Positions 51,101 through 63,372 of a stretch of 64,000 nucleotides of DNA are shown piece by piece; position 1 is the stretch's first letter, and the number at the start of each line of letters is the position of its first letter. Source of the stretch: Anisakis pegreffii. Taxonomy: Eukaryota > Nematoda > Chromadorea > Rhabditida > Anisakidae. The stretch covers positions 186,001 through 250,000 of the forward strand of contig JAPYMA010000160.1 in NCBI GenBank assembly GCA_035041965.1. Reading direction: 5' to 3'. The position numbers and the translations under genes were made by a program. The notes under the pieces were generated by a model that made no database searches, was not told where the DNA came from, and saw only the letters and a program-made list of their open reading frames with translations.

Positions 51101-54100
51101 AAGCAATTGAAGTGCGTCGTTTCTCATTAGCACGGCGGTGCATTCGGTTACGGTGCTCCAAAAATATCTGCACGCTTGAATGAAATTCCAGTCTGAATAC
51201 ACACACCTCTTTGAAATCGTCTGTTATTCGATGACAACCGCAAAATTCAATTTCATGCATCACTCACACTTTCCAGGAATGCCACCGTATGATTGGAACG
51301 GCATCTTTGAGTTTACCAGTAGTCTTTTCAGAGATACGCATTTTCCTACGCTGTATTGATGGATAATTAGCGATTATATGCGAGCAAATTCATTGGAATC
51401 ATACTGGGAGCATTTCTAAGCACACTTCAGATTCTTCACACGCCAACGAAACAAAATCTGCTTGCAATAAAACAATTTGAATAGCAAAATTCTGATTCAT
51501 TACAAAGATAATCGAAAAGAGAACTTCAACTACTGTGCCAAAATTCAATAGTGTTCAATTAAAGGTTTCTCGCGAATTCTACAAATCGCTCGTATCGCAA
51601 AAAGTAAGCAACAATTCAATCAAATTGAAACAAAAGACCTTCATAAGAACGTCGCATCAATGTCCTCAAACTTCAATCAGGTTATCAAAGTTTGTGTTTA
51701 CCGTATGTTGGATTTTTGTTTCTTCTTTTTTTTTTCATTTTGTTCATTTTCGTTCGTGCTGCAAACCATATTTCTGTTTCCATCGCTGTTTTATGATTCT
51801 ATCAGCTGTAACTGTTCAGTGGATCATCACAACTTTCTATCATCTTGATTGACTGTAAGCAGTAAACTTAGCACGCATCAAATTCGAAAACCATTGAAAT
51901 CAAATTGAAGTGCATTCGAAATTCTGCCAGAAATATGGTTGAGCGCAACTCATCAGTTCAATTTAAGTTCAACTGGCACATATATACATATTTAGCACCA
52001 AATCGCGCTAGCCTAACGGTTTAGCTACAAAAAAAACATCTCAGCCATGATAGTTCCTGTAGGGTAACATCGGGGCCGTGTTCAAGAGTATGCCTATTTA
52101 ATAGTATAACAGTATTTGCAATGCATGTGCCCTTAGAGAGTGTGTGACTCTATTTAGTGCTTGAATTAAACATCGAATTGCTGGTGACGACGACAAGTAA
52201 AATTTGAAATCGGAGCAATCGTCGTCGAGCAATTCCACTGCTCCAGAAAAAGAGCATGATGCTGCTGAGATTTCCAGTGTAGCTCTTAAATTCCTCTTGC
52301 TCTCATTCCTATAATCCTGCAAGTGCAACAGTTTTCCATGTGATGTGCATCCCACAGTTCGAAGAAATTCGCAACAGATCAGAATTTGAAGTGAAACGAG
52401 CACAGTACGAGCTGTATTCCATCTTCTTCGACAGGATCTGTAGTCCATATCATTGTGAACATCTTGAATGGACGTGAATGCTCTCCGGAGTGATCGGTGA
52501 TCCAGACTTTTAGATGATCGATAGTAATCGCTCCTCAACGTAGAGATTGTGTGCTTTCGTCGTTTGAGAACTGTTCTATACTATTCCATAGAAAAGAACA
52601 GGATTGGAATGGTTTAACTGGAATAGAGATATCACTAGAATGAAGAGCACTTCGACTCATTTTGCGACAAAATCAAAAACCTCATTTTCAAGCTGTGCTC
52701 GACACTAACGATCCATTGTCAGTCCGAGTCAATCAATTAATTCAATTGGAACTGAGTTAAACTGAACGCATTCTGATAATTTGATTTAAATTAAGGTCAA
52801 AATCAAATTGCGGTTGCTAGTTAACATGAATTTAAGATTCTTCAATTCCTCCTTGAATCAATGAAGGTTCTTTTCGCCACCTCAAATAGACTATTCACAT
52901 GGCCTGCTTGAGATCGTTCTCATGTATCTTGATGCTGCATGAACTATAAGGTGGTGGCGTAGCTACGTAGAAATTTCCTTAGACCAAATGTTAGCACCGT
53001 AGTTTTCTATTCCTTTCATGTAATTATTTCTTATGCATAAAGACTTCTTCATATATCTGATAGTTTCAAACCTGATCACTGAAAAAGAGAACCTATAAAA
53101 GCTCTGAGCAATATTGAAAAACACGTGTGATACTAATACCATCAATTGAATCTGTTCAGTGTAGTGTTTGGAACACTTTTCGCTGGAATTCTGCATATTC
53201 AGATCCTGAACCACTGCAGCAGTAAAGAAATGGTAATTCAGTACTTTCTTGTGTAGACACCGCAATTTTACATTAGTATCCAAAAAGCAGAATTGAAATA
53301 GAATTAGTTAAGAAGTGCTATCCTGGTGGTTAGCAACGGTAAGCAATATTTACTAGATATTCATTTGTGCAGTGACATTCAAATTACCACCGAAAGAAAA
53401 ACAAATTCATTTACTCTATAAAACACTTGTCACATTTTTGTTAGCCCCAGAAGCTTTACAGTTTGAAAATCTGCAAGGTTGTCCTTGCATGTGTTCCAAT
53501 CAGAAACGATACTGACTAATCGTAAGATTATCCACAATTGAACTATGCGATCATCGTTAAAGCGATCCGTATATTGATCACACGAGTACACTATAGAGTT
53601 GTGAAGTGCTTTCAGTGAGTCCTTAATGAAATATTGATGAAATATTCAACAAGATCTGAAAATTTTAAGTAAGACTTCGTTTGCAGAAGTTCATAGGAGA
53701 AGGCTCTAAGTTTAAGAATCCCAACGTTCAGCGGTAATTCCGCGGTTGACTTAGCTGAGAAGCTAAACATTGTTATAAGAATTTTATCAAAGCACGTTTG
53801 CTATGTACGACATTGCGAGCTCTCCTTTATAGTTGCTGAAATAGTGTTTTTGTTGAAGTTAATGCATTGTTTTCATTCCTTGCACCGTACACCTTCCTGA
53901 TTTAGCGTTTTTGTTTTTGATTGATTCGGTTTCGATGTGATATTTTATGCATGCTGTTTTCGTATTTGTGTAGTGCGTGAATTGGTCTCGTAAATGAGCC
54001 AACGTGAATTATAGATTTTAGAAGTGCCCTTAGAAGGTAATTGCCTGAAAAACATTGCAAAAGCTTAAAAATTCAAGCAGACAATGTTGACGTTCAATTT

Positions 54101-57100
54101 CTCATTTTTACGATTAAATGATCTGAAAACAACCTAGAAATGCACAAAGCAAGCCACATACATACGGTTGATGAATATTTGCTACTTCAGACAATGATTG
54201 TTTCTCTTAATAAATCAGGTAGTTGCCATGTTGCATGCATCTGCTCTACAGATCGAATTTCTTCTGCTAGCCGTTAGAACTGTTCACTGACACCTTCTAG
54301 ACTCCATTGCGCCATAGTAATCAAAACACTGATGTAAAGCGTGAGCAGAAGCTACAACAAACGAATACCGCGTTGGAACAGCAGATATTTACTTAGGCAG
54401 TAGCTGCTAGTAGTGATAGGTTCAGTCCAGTCGGAAGTTCTTCGTTCAGGTAGTCTTTTAAGTTTGACATTCAGGTAATGAACCTCGGAGGCGATCTGCT
54501 TCCGCAGTATCGACAAGAAACACCGAAAACCTCACCTCACATCATCCTACACTATTCCACATTCAAAACCATTTGGGATTGGTCCATACTAGCTCTAACT
54601 TTCTATACCGCTTTTATGGTTCCATTCAACATCGCTTTCAAGGTAAGATCAATTTTATCGCTTTCAAGCTGTCATTACTATTGCTTTCAAGAAAATAATC
54701 CAATATTATTCAATCCAATACGAGTTTGCTGCCAACCAAAGAACTTGTATCGAGTGAACTGATATTGGCACCGAGTATTCATTTCCTTATCACTCCTATT
54801 TGAATCGCTTCCTTAGCGATAGTTTGATTCGAATGACAGCATGTTTTGGTTTGATGAGGCGCAATGTAACGATACACTTCAGATCGATTTTTTCATTTAG
54901 ACCCGTGAGCATCCGCCAAGAGGCGCAATTGATTCTGTCGCATTAATGGATTCGATTGTAGATGTGATATTCTTTGCTGATATTCTACTGAATTTTCACA
55001 CAACTTTTGTTGGGCCTGGTGGTGAGGTAATCATTCACTTTGCACTTTCACTTACCTATTGATCATGATTGTTCTGAACCCTTACCCTGGATCACCTTGA
55101 TTTCTGTAAGAGCAAAACGGAATGTCTCTCATATTAAAGCAGGCAGTTCGAATCGGGCAGCTCCAATTCCGAAAACACATAGGTCTGAAAGACCCTTTCG
55201 TGCAAACGCATTCAGTGCGAGCCTTCAATCACTTCCACGAAATCAAGCAACTGAATTATCTGAACATTTAAGGTGGTAATCGAGCCAGCGACAATACGCT
55301 GTAATTATTTCAAGTCATGGTTCTTAATTGACCTCCTTTCGTGCCTTCCATACGATATTTTTTACATGTTTAAACATGATGATGAGGTTCGTTTACATTG
55401 ATTTCTCTTATTTTCACTTCTCGGTAGTTGGTTACGCGATATAAATTATTCCGCAATACCACAAAATGGTTATTGATGAATGATCAATCGAACAACGCAA
55501 TCAACGTCCTAGGTGAAGAGAAAAATGTCTTTGGATGGTAAAATTGGAATGCGCAACAAATATTCCGCTTATCGATATTCATCTTATTCATCTTATGAAT
55601 TCATCTTATCCATACGAACTATACATACAGACCACATCAAAAAAACGTTCAGTTTTGAGGCTTTACATCTTGAGCGCAGTTGTGAACTGCAGATAATCCA
55701 CATAAACGTAAGAGTGAAACACCTCAGGTGATTTGCAGAGGATAGGTTCATTACTGAGTGCATTGAAAGTGGTACGTCTTCTGCGATTGGGTCGTGTGGC
55801 CCGTAAACTGGACAATTACCTAGAATATGGTGCAGCAACTCTTTTGCTTTTATTATGTGCGTATGTGCTCGTTGCTCATTGGCTTGCCTGCATATGGTTT
55901 TCAATCGGTGAATATGAAGTTAAATTACGGGTAATTTCGTCTTTTTTTTTGTTGCTTCAACTTATTGCCTGAATAATTAAAAGCTGATTCGGAAGTTCAA
56001 TGAATTAGGGAGAATCCAATTGATCTACGTGAATGGCAAACGAGAATCAGAAATTTTCTCTTGAACTTCAGTTCATCGATCCGTCCATACCTGAGGGATG
56101 GCTGCTGAAGCTGTCGAAGGACTTGAACTCACCATACAACTACACTTTCACGAATCGCTTCAGATTGATTGGAGGTCCACCAAGGGCGTCAGCCTACATA
56201 AGTGGTAAGCATTGCCGTCATTCGGCTTCTTGATCAATGAAGGCTTTGTGAACACCGTCTCCGTTTTCGTTCATGAGATGAACGTGCCAGAAATGTTTAC
56301 GATGTTTATTGCATGCAATAATCACTAAAATCAAAAAATGCGTCAATAAAAGAAAAGAATTACAGCATTGTAAATGCAAAGAAATGCAAACAATTTTGCA
56401 GCATTGTATTTCACCATGTCGTGTATGTCAACGGTTGGGTTCGGCAACATTGCCTCAACAACGGATAACGAGAAATTATTCGCTGTATGCATGATGATTA
56501 TTTCGGCACTTCTCTACGCAGCCATATTTGGTCATATGACAACTATCATTCAACAAATGACTTCAGCTACTGTCCGGTAACACCTCTGAATTGTTTCATT
56601 TACTCGGCTTTTTGAGACAGCTGAAGATATTGGTGGGTTCTCGTGAACTTATTTTTCTGATAATTTCAAAAATTTCAGCTATCATGATATGATATCGAAT
56701 GTACGTGAATTCATAAAACTACAAGAGGTGCCCAAGGAACTTGCCGAGCGAGTGATGGATTATGTGGTGAGCACATGGGCGATGACAAAAGGCATTGACA
56801 CTAATAAGGCGTGTTCATCATCTATTCAGTAGCCAGCAATGTTCAAATGAAATCTACCAACTTCTCAGCTAAAATCTTTCAGGTGCTCGGTTATTGTCCG
56901 AAGGATATGAAAGCAGATATTTGTGTACACTTGAATCGTAAGGTTTTCAACGAGCACGCATGCTTCCGACTAGCATCAGATGGCTGTCTACGTCAACTTG
57001 CCATTCATCTTGAGGTATTACTGAATCGGCTAAAACCGTTGCTTCCTTAATTCTTTCTGTTTCACACTCTCATGATCAGTCACTAGCTATTAGAGCCTCG

Positions 57101-59790
57101 TCTAGGCAAAACAAAAATGCCCTCTGCTTACTACCATTGGTATGCACTACTTTTGATGGGCGATGATCTCTTCCCATAGTTTTTACCATAGCATATCTAT
57201 GGATGGGATTTTTGCTGAGCGCTCTTAGCGAAATTCAAGTGACGTCGATAGGTAATATAAGTGTGGTACTCAGTTCATTTATCTGTGCAGTTTGCCAATG
57301 GAGTGCTGAGATTCTCCATGTTGATTGTGATATTGTGATTACTTACTTCAGAGCAATCACGCAGCCCCTGGTGATTTGTTATATCATACGGGTGAATCAG
57401 TTGATGCATTGTGGTTTGTGGTATCCGGCTCACTTGAAGTGATCCAAGACGAGGAAGTGGTTGCTATACTTGGTATGCTGATTATCATTCGAGCCGAATT
57501 CATTCTGTTACAAAATAGTATGATAACTTCTCCAGAGATGCAGTCTTTATGCAGCTGTCGAAAATGCTTGATAAAATTAATCTCACCATCAGATTAAAAA
57601 GCTTGAATCCATTACCAGTTGAGTACGTAGAAGCATGACAAAAAGTGATAAGCAATGGTGTAGCATAACGTCTAGCGTGACCTGAAGGATTCAGTTTCTG
57701 TTCTCTATGAAACAAGGGTGCTCTAAAGATCTTCGAAAAAAGTGTCTGTAGCGATATATAGTATCTGAATCGCTTTAAAGGTAAAGGTGATGTGTTCGGC
57801 GATGAGTTTTGGAGGCAGTCAGGAACTGGCCAGAGCACAGCCAATGTTCGAGCATTGACCTACAGCGATCTGCATATAATCAGAAAAGACAAGCTTATGG
57901 AGGTACTAACAAATTTCTTGCTTTTACGAAATGCTGTGGCGTTCAATTTGAAGAGACATCGCCGAAAAATACAAGCAGAAATGATGCATTTCAGGTGCTC
58001 AACTTCTACAAGGCCTTCGCAAATTCATTTGCAAAAAATCTCGTTCTCACTTACAACCTAACGCATAGGGTAAGTGATTAATGCGTTGATATATTTGTCT
58101 CAACCGGCGGCATCTACCTTCTAACAAAAATAACATTTACTTCATAAATTAGTTTGCAAAGAAAACACGTCAGTGGAACCTCAAGGAATACTTTGGCAAA
58201 ACTGTCTAGTGAGAAAGGTTTCCAATTGAAGGTGGCCAAGCATAGATCTCGAACCAACTGACTAATAGCCTCGAATATCAAGATCACGATAGATCAGTTC
58301 ACCTCATGACAAAACCACTGCTTCAGTTGAAATTCCGAAAAGTGGTCGACGTAAAGCGCGAAAAGGAACTCGACGAGAGGCGGAAGAATGAGAAATTGGT
58401 GCTGAGTGCGGATCATCCGGTGCGAAAATTGCTGCTGAGAATGCGAGAACGACACGGAACACGCATATTTCCATCACCAATTCTCGGTGATCATGAAAGG
58501 GTTCGATGTTGACTTTTTTTATGAGTGATCAATCCGGCGCAAAGATGAATATGGCTTTATAGAGTGCATATTGAGCGATCACTTCTCAGTTGGGAAAATT
58601 GATCATTGATAATAAGCAGCAACATCGCAGTGCTGGTTCATCACAGATACTGAATTCAGGCGTTGAGGAAGCTGGACCACAATAAAACTGCATCGTTGGC
58701 CTCGTTGAATGAATACGATCAATCAGTTGGTAATCATATTGCCCGTGGAGGACATCGGCATCATTTGTACGGACGAAAACCTCCACCGCTGATCAAACGA
58801 GCCACTGTTGGTGAGGACGGCATTGCGCACAAAGGTGCATGGATGATCGCAGACTCAAGACGGGACATCCACCGAACGTCAAGCGTTCGTTGCACATTTT
58901 TCAGTCTATTTTATCGTTGTCGCATAGGATGACTTTGAATTTTTCATAACTATGCAAGAGGTACGGTCAGTCCATTATAAAAATGAAAAAGTTGCTGTAC
59001 AATATGAACTGAATTAAGCCTCTGGCAATAATTTGGCAGTATGTTTCCAGGAGGTATATGTGATGTTGAGCGATGTGAAAAAGTGTATTGAATCACTGAA
59101 CGAGAGAATGCGAACAATTGAAAATCTATCAACGCGATTGCTTTCTGTGGAAGGGCATCTTCTTGAGGTTTGCGGATCACAACGAGGTTCCGTCTTATTT
59201 CCGACATTTTCATTCCATTTAATCAAACTTTTATGCGGTTCAACTGATCTATGATGCATTCAAAAGATCCTCAAATGCGTTTGCATGAATCCAAACGCTC
59301 CCTTGTCCTGAGAGATTTTTGGTCATATATTGCACAGCTTGTGTTGAGTTGTGCTTGCCTTATGATGAACATGCCTTCTATAATCGACGAGAATCATATT
59401 TCAGCGACGGTGCAAGCAGTTTCATATGTTGACTCTGCTTCTGTGACACGCTCAACAATCGGTACTGGTGGAAACGGTACGATTGCAACCATATCAGCCA
59501 TAGTTGATGAAATAAGCGAACAACCGCCACCAAACACATCTGCAGCGCCGCCATATCATGTCCCACTGACGACTTATCCGTTCGGTCAGAGTCATCAGCA
59601 GCAGCAATTGCGTGATCATCACCATCACCATTCACCTTCGGTTCCACCGCTTCGACAGTTGGACGTGGAAAGTGCCTGGCATGAAGCAATGCCACTCAGT
59701 ACGGTGCCATCAATTCAAATCGACTCTAATTCTAGTCATCGCCGCAGCCGCTCGTCTTCGTCAAGTCCTCCGGAACGAAAGCGTGTCTGA
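48155..59790 (+). CDS. egl-2: EAG-family voltage-gated potassium channel (KCNH; EGL-2-like)
   Basis: Forms a tetrameric plasma-membrane K+ channel setting excitability of neurons and muscle. Twenty exons from 48155-48221 to 59338-59790 all join in phase: 1000 codons, 999 aa. Residues 1-22 are the PAS cap ([19 protein letters not shown]). The PAS domain follows ([31 protein letters not shown]). The linker exon (51565-51680) reads [12 protein letters not shown]1 lies in [19 protein letters not shown] and the S3 region in [14 protein letters not shown]4 is [15 protein letters not shown] (about 325-340) and S5 contains [13 protein letters not shown]. The selectivity filter is TVGFGN (436-441). 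S6 is [20 protein letters not shown]. The C-linker reads [16 protein letters not shown] and the cyclic-nucleotide-binding homology domain contains [31 protein letters not shown] and the intrinsic-ligand YNL (672-674). A coiled-coil tetramerisation segment occupies 811-849, then a low-complexity tail with HQQQQ and poly-His. These match EAG rather than ERG or ELK. An intron starts with GC at 56809. Confidence 0.95.
52098..52538 (-). other. Antisense ORF in EAG intron 5, unrecognised
   Basis: A 146-codon ORF on the strand opposite the channel, within the intron 51681-54474. Its Arg/Ser-rich start ([17 protein letters not shown]) and the rest match no family I know, and no signal peptide, transmembrane helix or splice partner is evident. 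It may be chance or a decayed insertion. Confidence 0.15.
56809..56882 (+). other. GC-AG intron in the EAG gene
   Basis: The coding sequence is continuous only if exon 12 ends at AAT AAG (56808) and exon 13 starts GTG CTC (56883), reading [20 protein letters not shown] like other EAG channels. The 74-nt intron then begins GCGTGT and ends CTTTCAG. The nearest GT (56811) would leave two extra bases and shift the frame. Confidence 0.85.
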
Positions 59791-61309
59791 ACGGCGTCGC
59801 AAGCCAGTTGTTACATATTCTTATGTAAATCACCTCATTCTCGTTCGCTATACATACATCTTATTCTATACATTCGTTAATCGCTCATCACTCTAGTTAT
59901 ACTATGTGCAAATAAGCTCGCTCAATGATTTTTTTGTTATTATACTTTTGATGTCATCTTTCATTCCAGTTCCATTCAAGCTCATTTGATCTCGTCAATA
60001 CAACAGCTGAGCAGTGCATCATACATCTAAGGTGAATCGTGTGGTACTCCGACAATTTGCCTAAAGACGTTTTGCCTAAAGACAGTTTACCTAACGCACT
60101 GTTTTTCAATGAATATTTTGCCTGATCGGCAAACTGACCTTAGGCGAAACGTTTTCAGGCAAATTGTCCGGTCACGAATCGTGAAGAATTGTCAAGAATA
60201 CGTCAATCATAAATTGCAACTTCTAGGCAATTATTCGCTCAAATAACAATCACTAGAAAATTCAGCACAATGTGTTCTGATTGGCAATAGGTGAAATTGA
60301 TTCAAAACTGAAATGATAACGAATGGTGATCTAACTCTACTAGTGTGGATTCAGCTAGCGATTCAAGCACTGACTGATTCGATATGCACTGCTCAGTTTT
60401 TGTACGCTTCAATCGAGTTTATCGAGTAATGTTTATGGAGATTTCATTATTCGGCTGAGCATTTGTATTGAATGCATTTTGTGGTCAATGACCCAACTTT
60501 TTGTATATTCCAATTCAAAACACTCTGAAGGTGATCGATCATTCAAATGCAATAACAGTAATTATGTTTAAAAATGGACTGTATTGATAATAATGAACAT
60601 TATTATGAGTAATCAATCATCTCATAGCAACAAACAAACAATTCAAGTCCACAACAGTGGATTATCACGCATAATGTATGCAATTCGGACATAAGTTTGC
60701 GACAACTTGTCAAAAAATCAAATTTTCCTCACATCAATACTTTCCAAGCAATTGCACAATCGGATTCTATTTTATGGCTGCTGTTCTCAAAAATCAATGC
60801 AGACTTTGCGCTGAATTCAATTTATCAAAGTTATCGCTGACAGTTAGCAAACTCCATCGGTAAAATTAGCTTCATTAATGGTATAAACTCTTATCGTGAA
60901 AAGGAGAACTGAAAATCCAATATCTGCTTGAGATAGGCGACAATGAAACAACTAAAAATAGGATCGAAGATGATTAGCGAGTTGAGACGATTTTCTTCAG
61001 CCGGTTCAGTTTCGCATTTTTTCGCCGGCTTCGTCATCTACCATAGTTTTCGCTCGTTACAGTTTTTGTACCTCCTCCGATTATGAGTTCCAAAACCAGC
61101 TGTTCCTAATAAACCTTCTAAGGGCTGCAATACTGATTTGGTTCGACGATTCAAAAACATTCGTGAAAATGGATGAAATGAATTGTTGTTTTTGCATGAA
61201 ACGAATGGCGGAAATCTCGGTAGAATAGTGACATAAATTGACGAATCATAAAGAGATAAAAACCAAAAATAAAAACAAAAAGAACATTGAATGAATGAAT
61301 CGTCTCTAA
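59791..61309. other. Convergent intergenic region with a MITE
   Basis: Lies between the 3' ends of the plus-strand channel and the minus-strand Ly6 gene, so it holds both 3' UTRs. Contains the MITE copy at 60047-60173. ORFs at 60678-60863 (+) and 61038-61379 (-) have no recognisable domain. Confidence 0.6.
60047..60173. mobile_element. MITE-like inverted-repeat element, copy 2
   Basis: The left end (ctccgacaatttgcctaaag, then acgttttgcc) mirrors the right end (ggcgaaacgttttcaggcaa, then attgtccgg), giving TIRs of about 29 bp with few mismatches. The centre, tcaatgaatattttgcctga then tcggcaaact, matches the core of 19298-19443. AATCGTG occurs on both flanks, possibly part target-site duplication and part extended TIR. 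Confidence 0.8.
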
Positions 61310-63347
61310 TCACAACAACAATAAAACTTCCCGTATAAAATATACACAAAAAATACAAATAATCATAGACATATTGCACGATAATTGAATCGCACTGGAC
61401 AGCCAGAAGTTATCATAGGACGCGTAATGACGTCTTTTATACGGTGATCCAAACTGATCAGCACGTCGATTAAAACAGTTCGGCTGGTTGCATTCATCAG
61501 TGGCGCAAAAACACCAATGCTCGGTGATATCGAACTGAAACATTCCAATCGCATTCAAGCAAACATTCCTTCATATGCTTCTACGAGTAAATAAGAGAAG
61601 TCGTCGTAAAATGTCACCAGAAAAATTTTCATAATTCTACGAGAGATTTCATGTCATTCAAACATTTGCATGCGAGTATTTGTAAATCTTCAAAATTTGT
61701 TATTTTCGTGGTTATTGATGACTTCAACATCTTTACGCTCTAGATCGTAACTTACTAGGCCATCAATTTGCAGACATTAACTAAAAGTGTTGATTGTGGG
61801 ATAAGATCGACTGGCTCTAAGAGCATCAAACAATCCCCACTCAGAAAGAGTGCTTGCTTTATTGTTCAAGAAGAACTCTGTCATTTGTGCAGGGGCATGA
61901 GTTGCCCACTTCTTAGATGAATGAATGTTTGTAATGCAAAACAATAACATTCGCAGGCTAAGACGTATAAAGAGGCGTATGAATTATTCATAAGTTTCTA
62001 TGAAATGCATGAACGCATCAAAATCTCTTTGAGAAACTACTACTGAACATGCTCATAGTGAACACTATCGAATTCGATAGTGACTGCCAGCCAAATTGGT
62101 CACCCATTTCCTCCATATGTAACATTCGAAAACAAAAACAACTTTGACACATCCACATCGACTGATACTTAAACAAGCAAGCACATGCAATGAGAGGATA
62201 ACGTTGGCCGATAATATTGCGCTCGAATGTTCATTTCTGTGCGAAGAAGCAAATTTAATTAGAACTCATCGATGAACTCGCTCGATACTCTTGTCTTTTA
62301 CTCTACAAAGCAGCTTTCCAAAAAGATGCACAAACCAATAACACCATGTTTAAAATGGAATGCATTAATTTGCCTTCATGGAAGCTACTTCAATTGACCG
62401 GCATGAAATTTTTGATAGTTCTGTGCACGCAAAAAAACTGGGGGATGTCGACGACTTCCTGAGAGTGCATACTGAGAGTATCACAAAAACATAATATTGA
62501 AAGAAACGAAATGGATACATAGGAAACTGCATTTGGCAGCAATATGCTAACAGGTTTTGTCGAAAACACAGCTGCGTTAATAATGAATTAATTGCGACTT
62601 ATCCTGTTAATTCGAAGCAAACAAAATGATACACGATTAAATGGCAGTTTATGCTCCTAGTAAGCCTCGTTTGCAGCATTCAATGTATTATTTTCATTGC
62701 TTCAAATGAGTCTACGGAAGATATGAACTGACCATATCGAAATTCGACGATAAATAGTTGCCGATTTCGGAAACTTTCGAATGAGCACCAAGACCGAGTT
62801 GTGCGTGCTGATCATTGGTTAAGAATTGTGATGAACACCCCCGACCAACTCCTGAAGACAACAACAAATGCATCCATCGCATTAAGCCACTCGAATCATC
62901 GGATCTCGAGTTTGCCTACGAGAAGGCCACATCGCTGATCAAGAGTGCATTGATCAGTTTGATATCAGTTCACTGCATAAGCAAAACGGCGCACTTGCGA
63001 TTTTCATATAAATTTTTGATTGACGAGTCAATCAGCAACAAAAAGACACGATAAACTAAGAGAAGTGATGAACCTAGAATCGAGATCTTTCCATTGTAGC
63101 GATTCGTACCGTTGAGGTAGAGAATGAAACATGTTGAAGGGCAATGCTGTGTCTCATCGGATTCATAATCCGGACGTATGCAACTCTGATCACTCGTCGT
63201 GAGTGCGTAGTTGCGTTTCATAAAAAAATGTCGCCAGTGCCATACAATAAAGTCGTTCGCACACGAATAACAGTGAATTGCTGCGATGGAATTCATAAAT
63301 GTGATGAATAGTGCCACATGAATATACAGTAACAACTCACCACCCAT
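61310..63347 (-). CDS. Ly6/uPAR-like secreted, probably GPI-anchored protein (ODR-2/HOT type)
   Basis: Three exons, 63347-63110, 62851-62733 and 61534-61310, join in phase to 194 codons (193 aa). MGGELLLYIHVALFITFMNS begins a signal peptide cleaved near IAA/IHC. The mature protein has the three-finger pattern of the nematode ODR-2/HOT branch: CYSC at its start, C-x(5)-YESDETQHCPSTCF, the diagnostic RGC (GVGRGCSSQF) in exon 2, and WCFCATDECNQPNC in exon 3, matching the family's C-x-C-x(2)-x-x-CN ending. The C-terminus (SMIICIFCVYFIREVLLLL) is hydrophobic and suits a GPI-attachment signal. In worms such proteins modulate neuronal membrane receptors and olfaction; the partner here is unknown. 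An unused hydrophobic tail or transmembrane anchor is the alternative to GPI. A chance ORF overlaps exon 2 on the other strand. Confidence 0.88.
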
Positions 63348-63361
63348 CCATGCATCTGAAC

Positions 63362-63372
63362 TCTGAAATTTT
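63362..63372 (-). promoter_or_regulatory. Splice or trans-splice acceptor upstream of the Ly6 gene
   Basis: The minus strand reads aaaatttcag followed by agttc, a consensus nematode acceptor, 15 nt before the ATG at 63347. It would suit spliced-leader addition, or the end of an intron after a non-coding first exon. Confidence 0.5.

Noticed and set aside
53686..53733. Candidate small exon ([16 protein letters not shown]) for the EAG linker
   Set aside because: The linker is fully provided by 51565-51680, which joins in phase directly to the S1 exon at 54475.
55140..55170. TTCGAATC box suggesting a tRNA T-loop
   Set aside because: No acceptor or anticodon stem can be formed around it, and it lies in an EAG intron.
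62815..63054. Plus-strand ORF of 79 codons that looks codon-like
   Set aside because: It overlaps the antisense of exon 2 of the Ly6 gene, whose RGC motif and splice phases are convincing.
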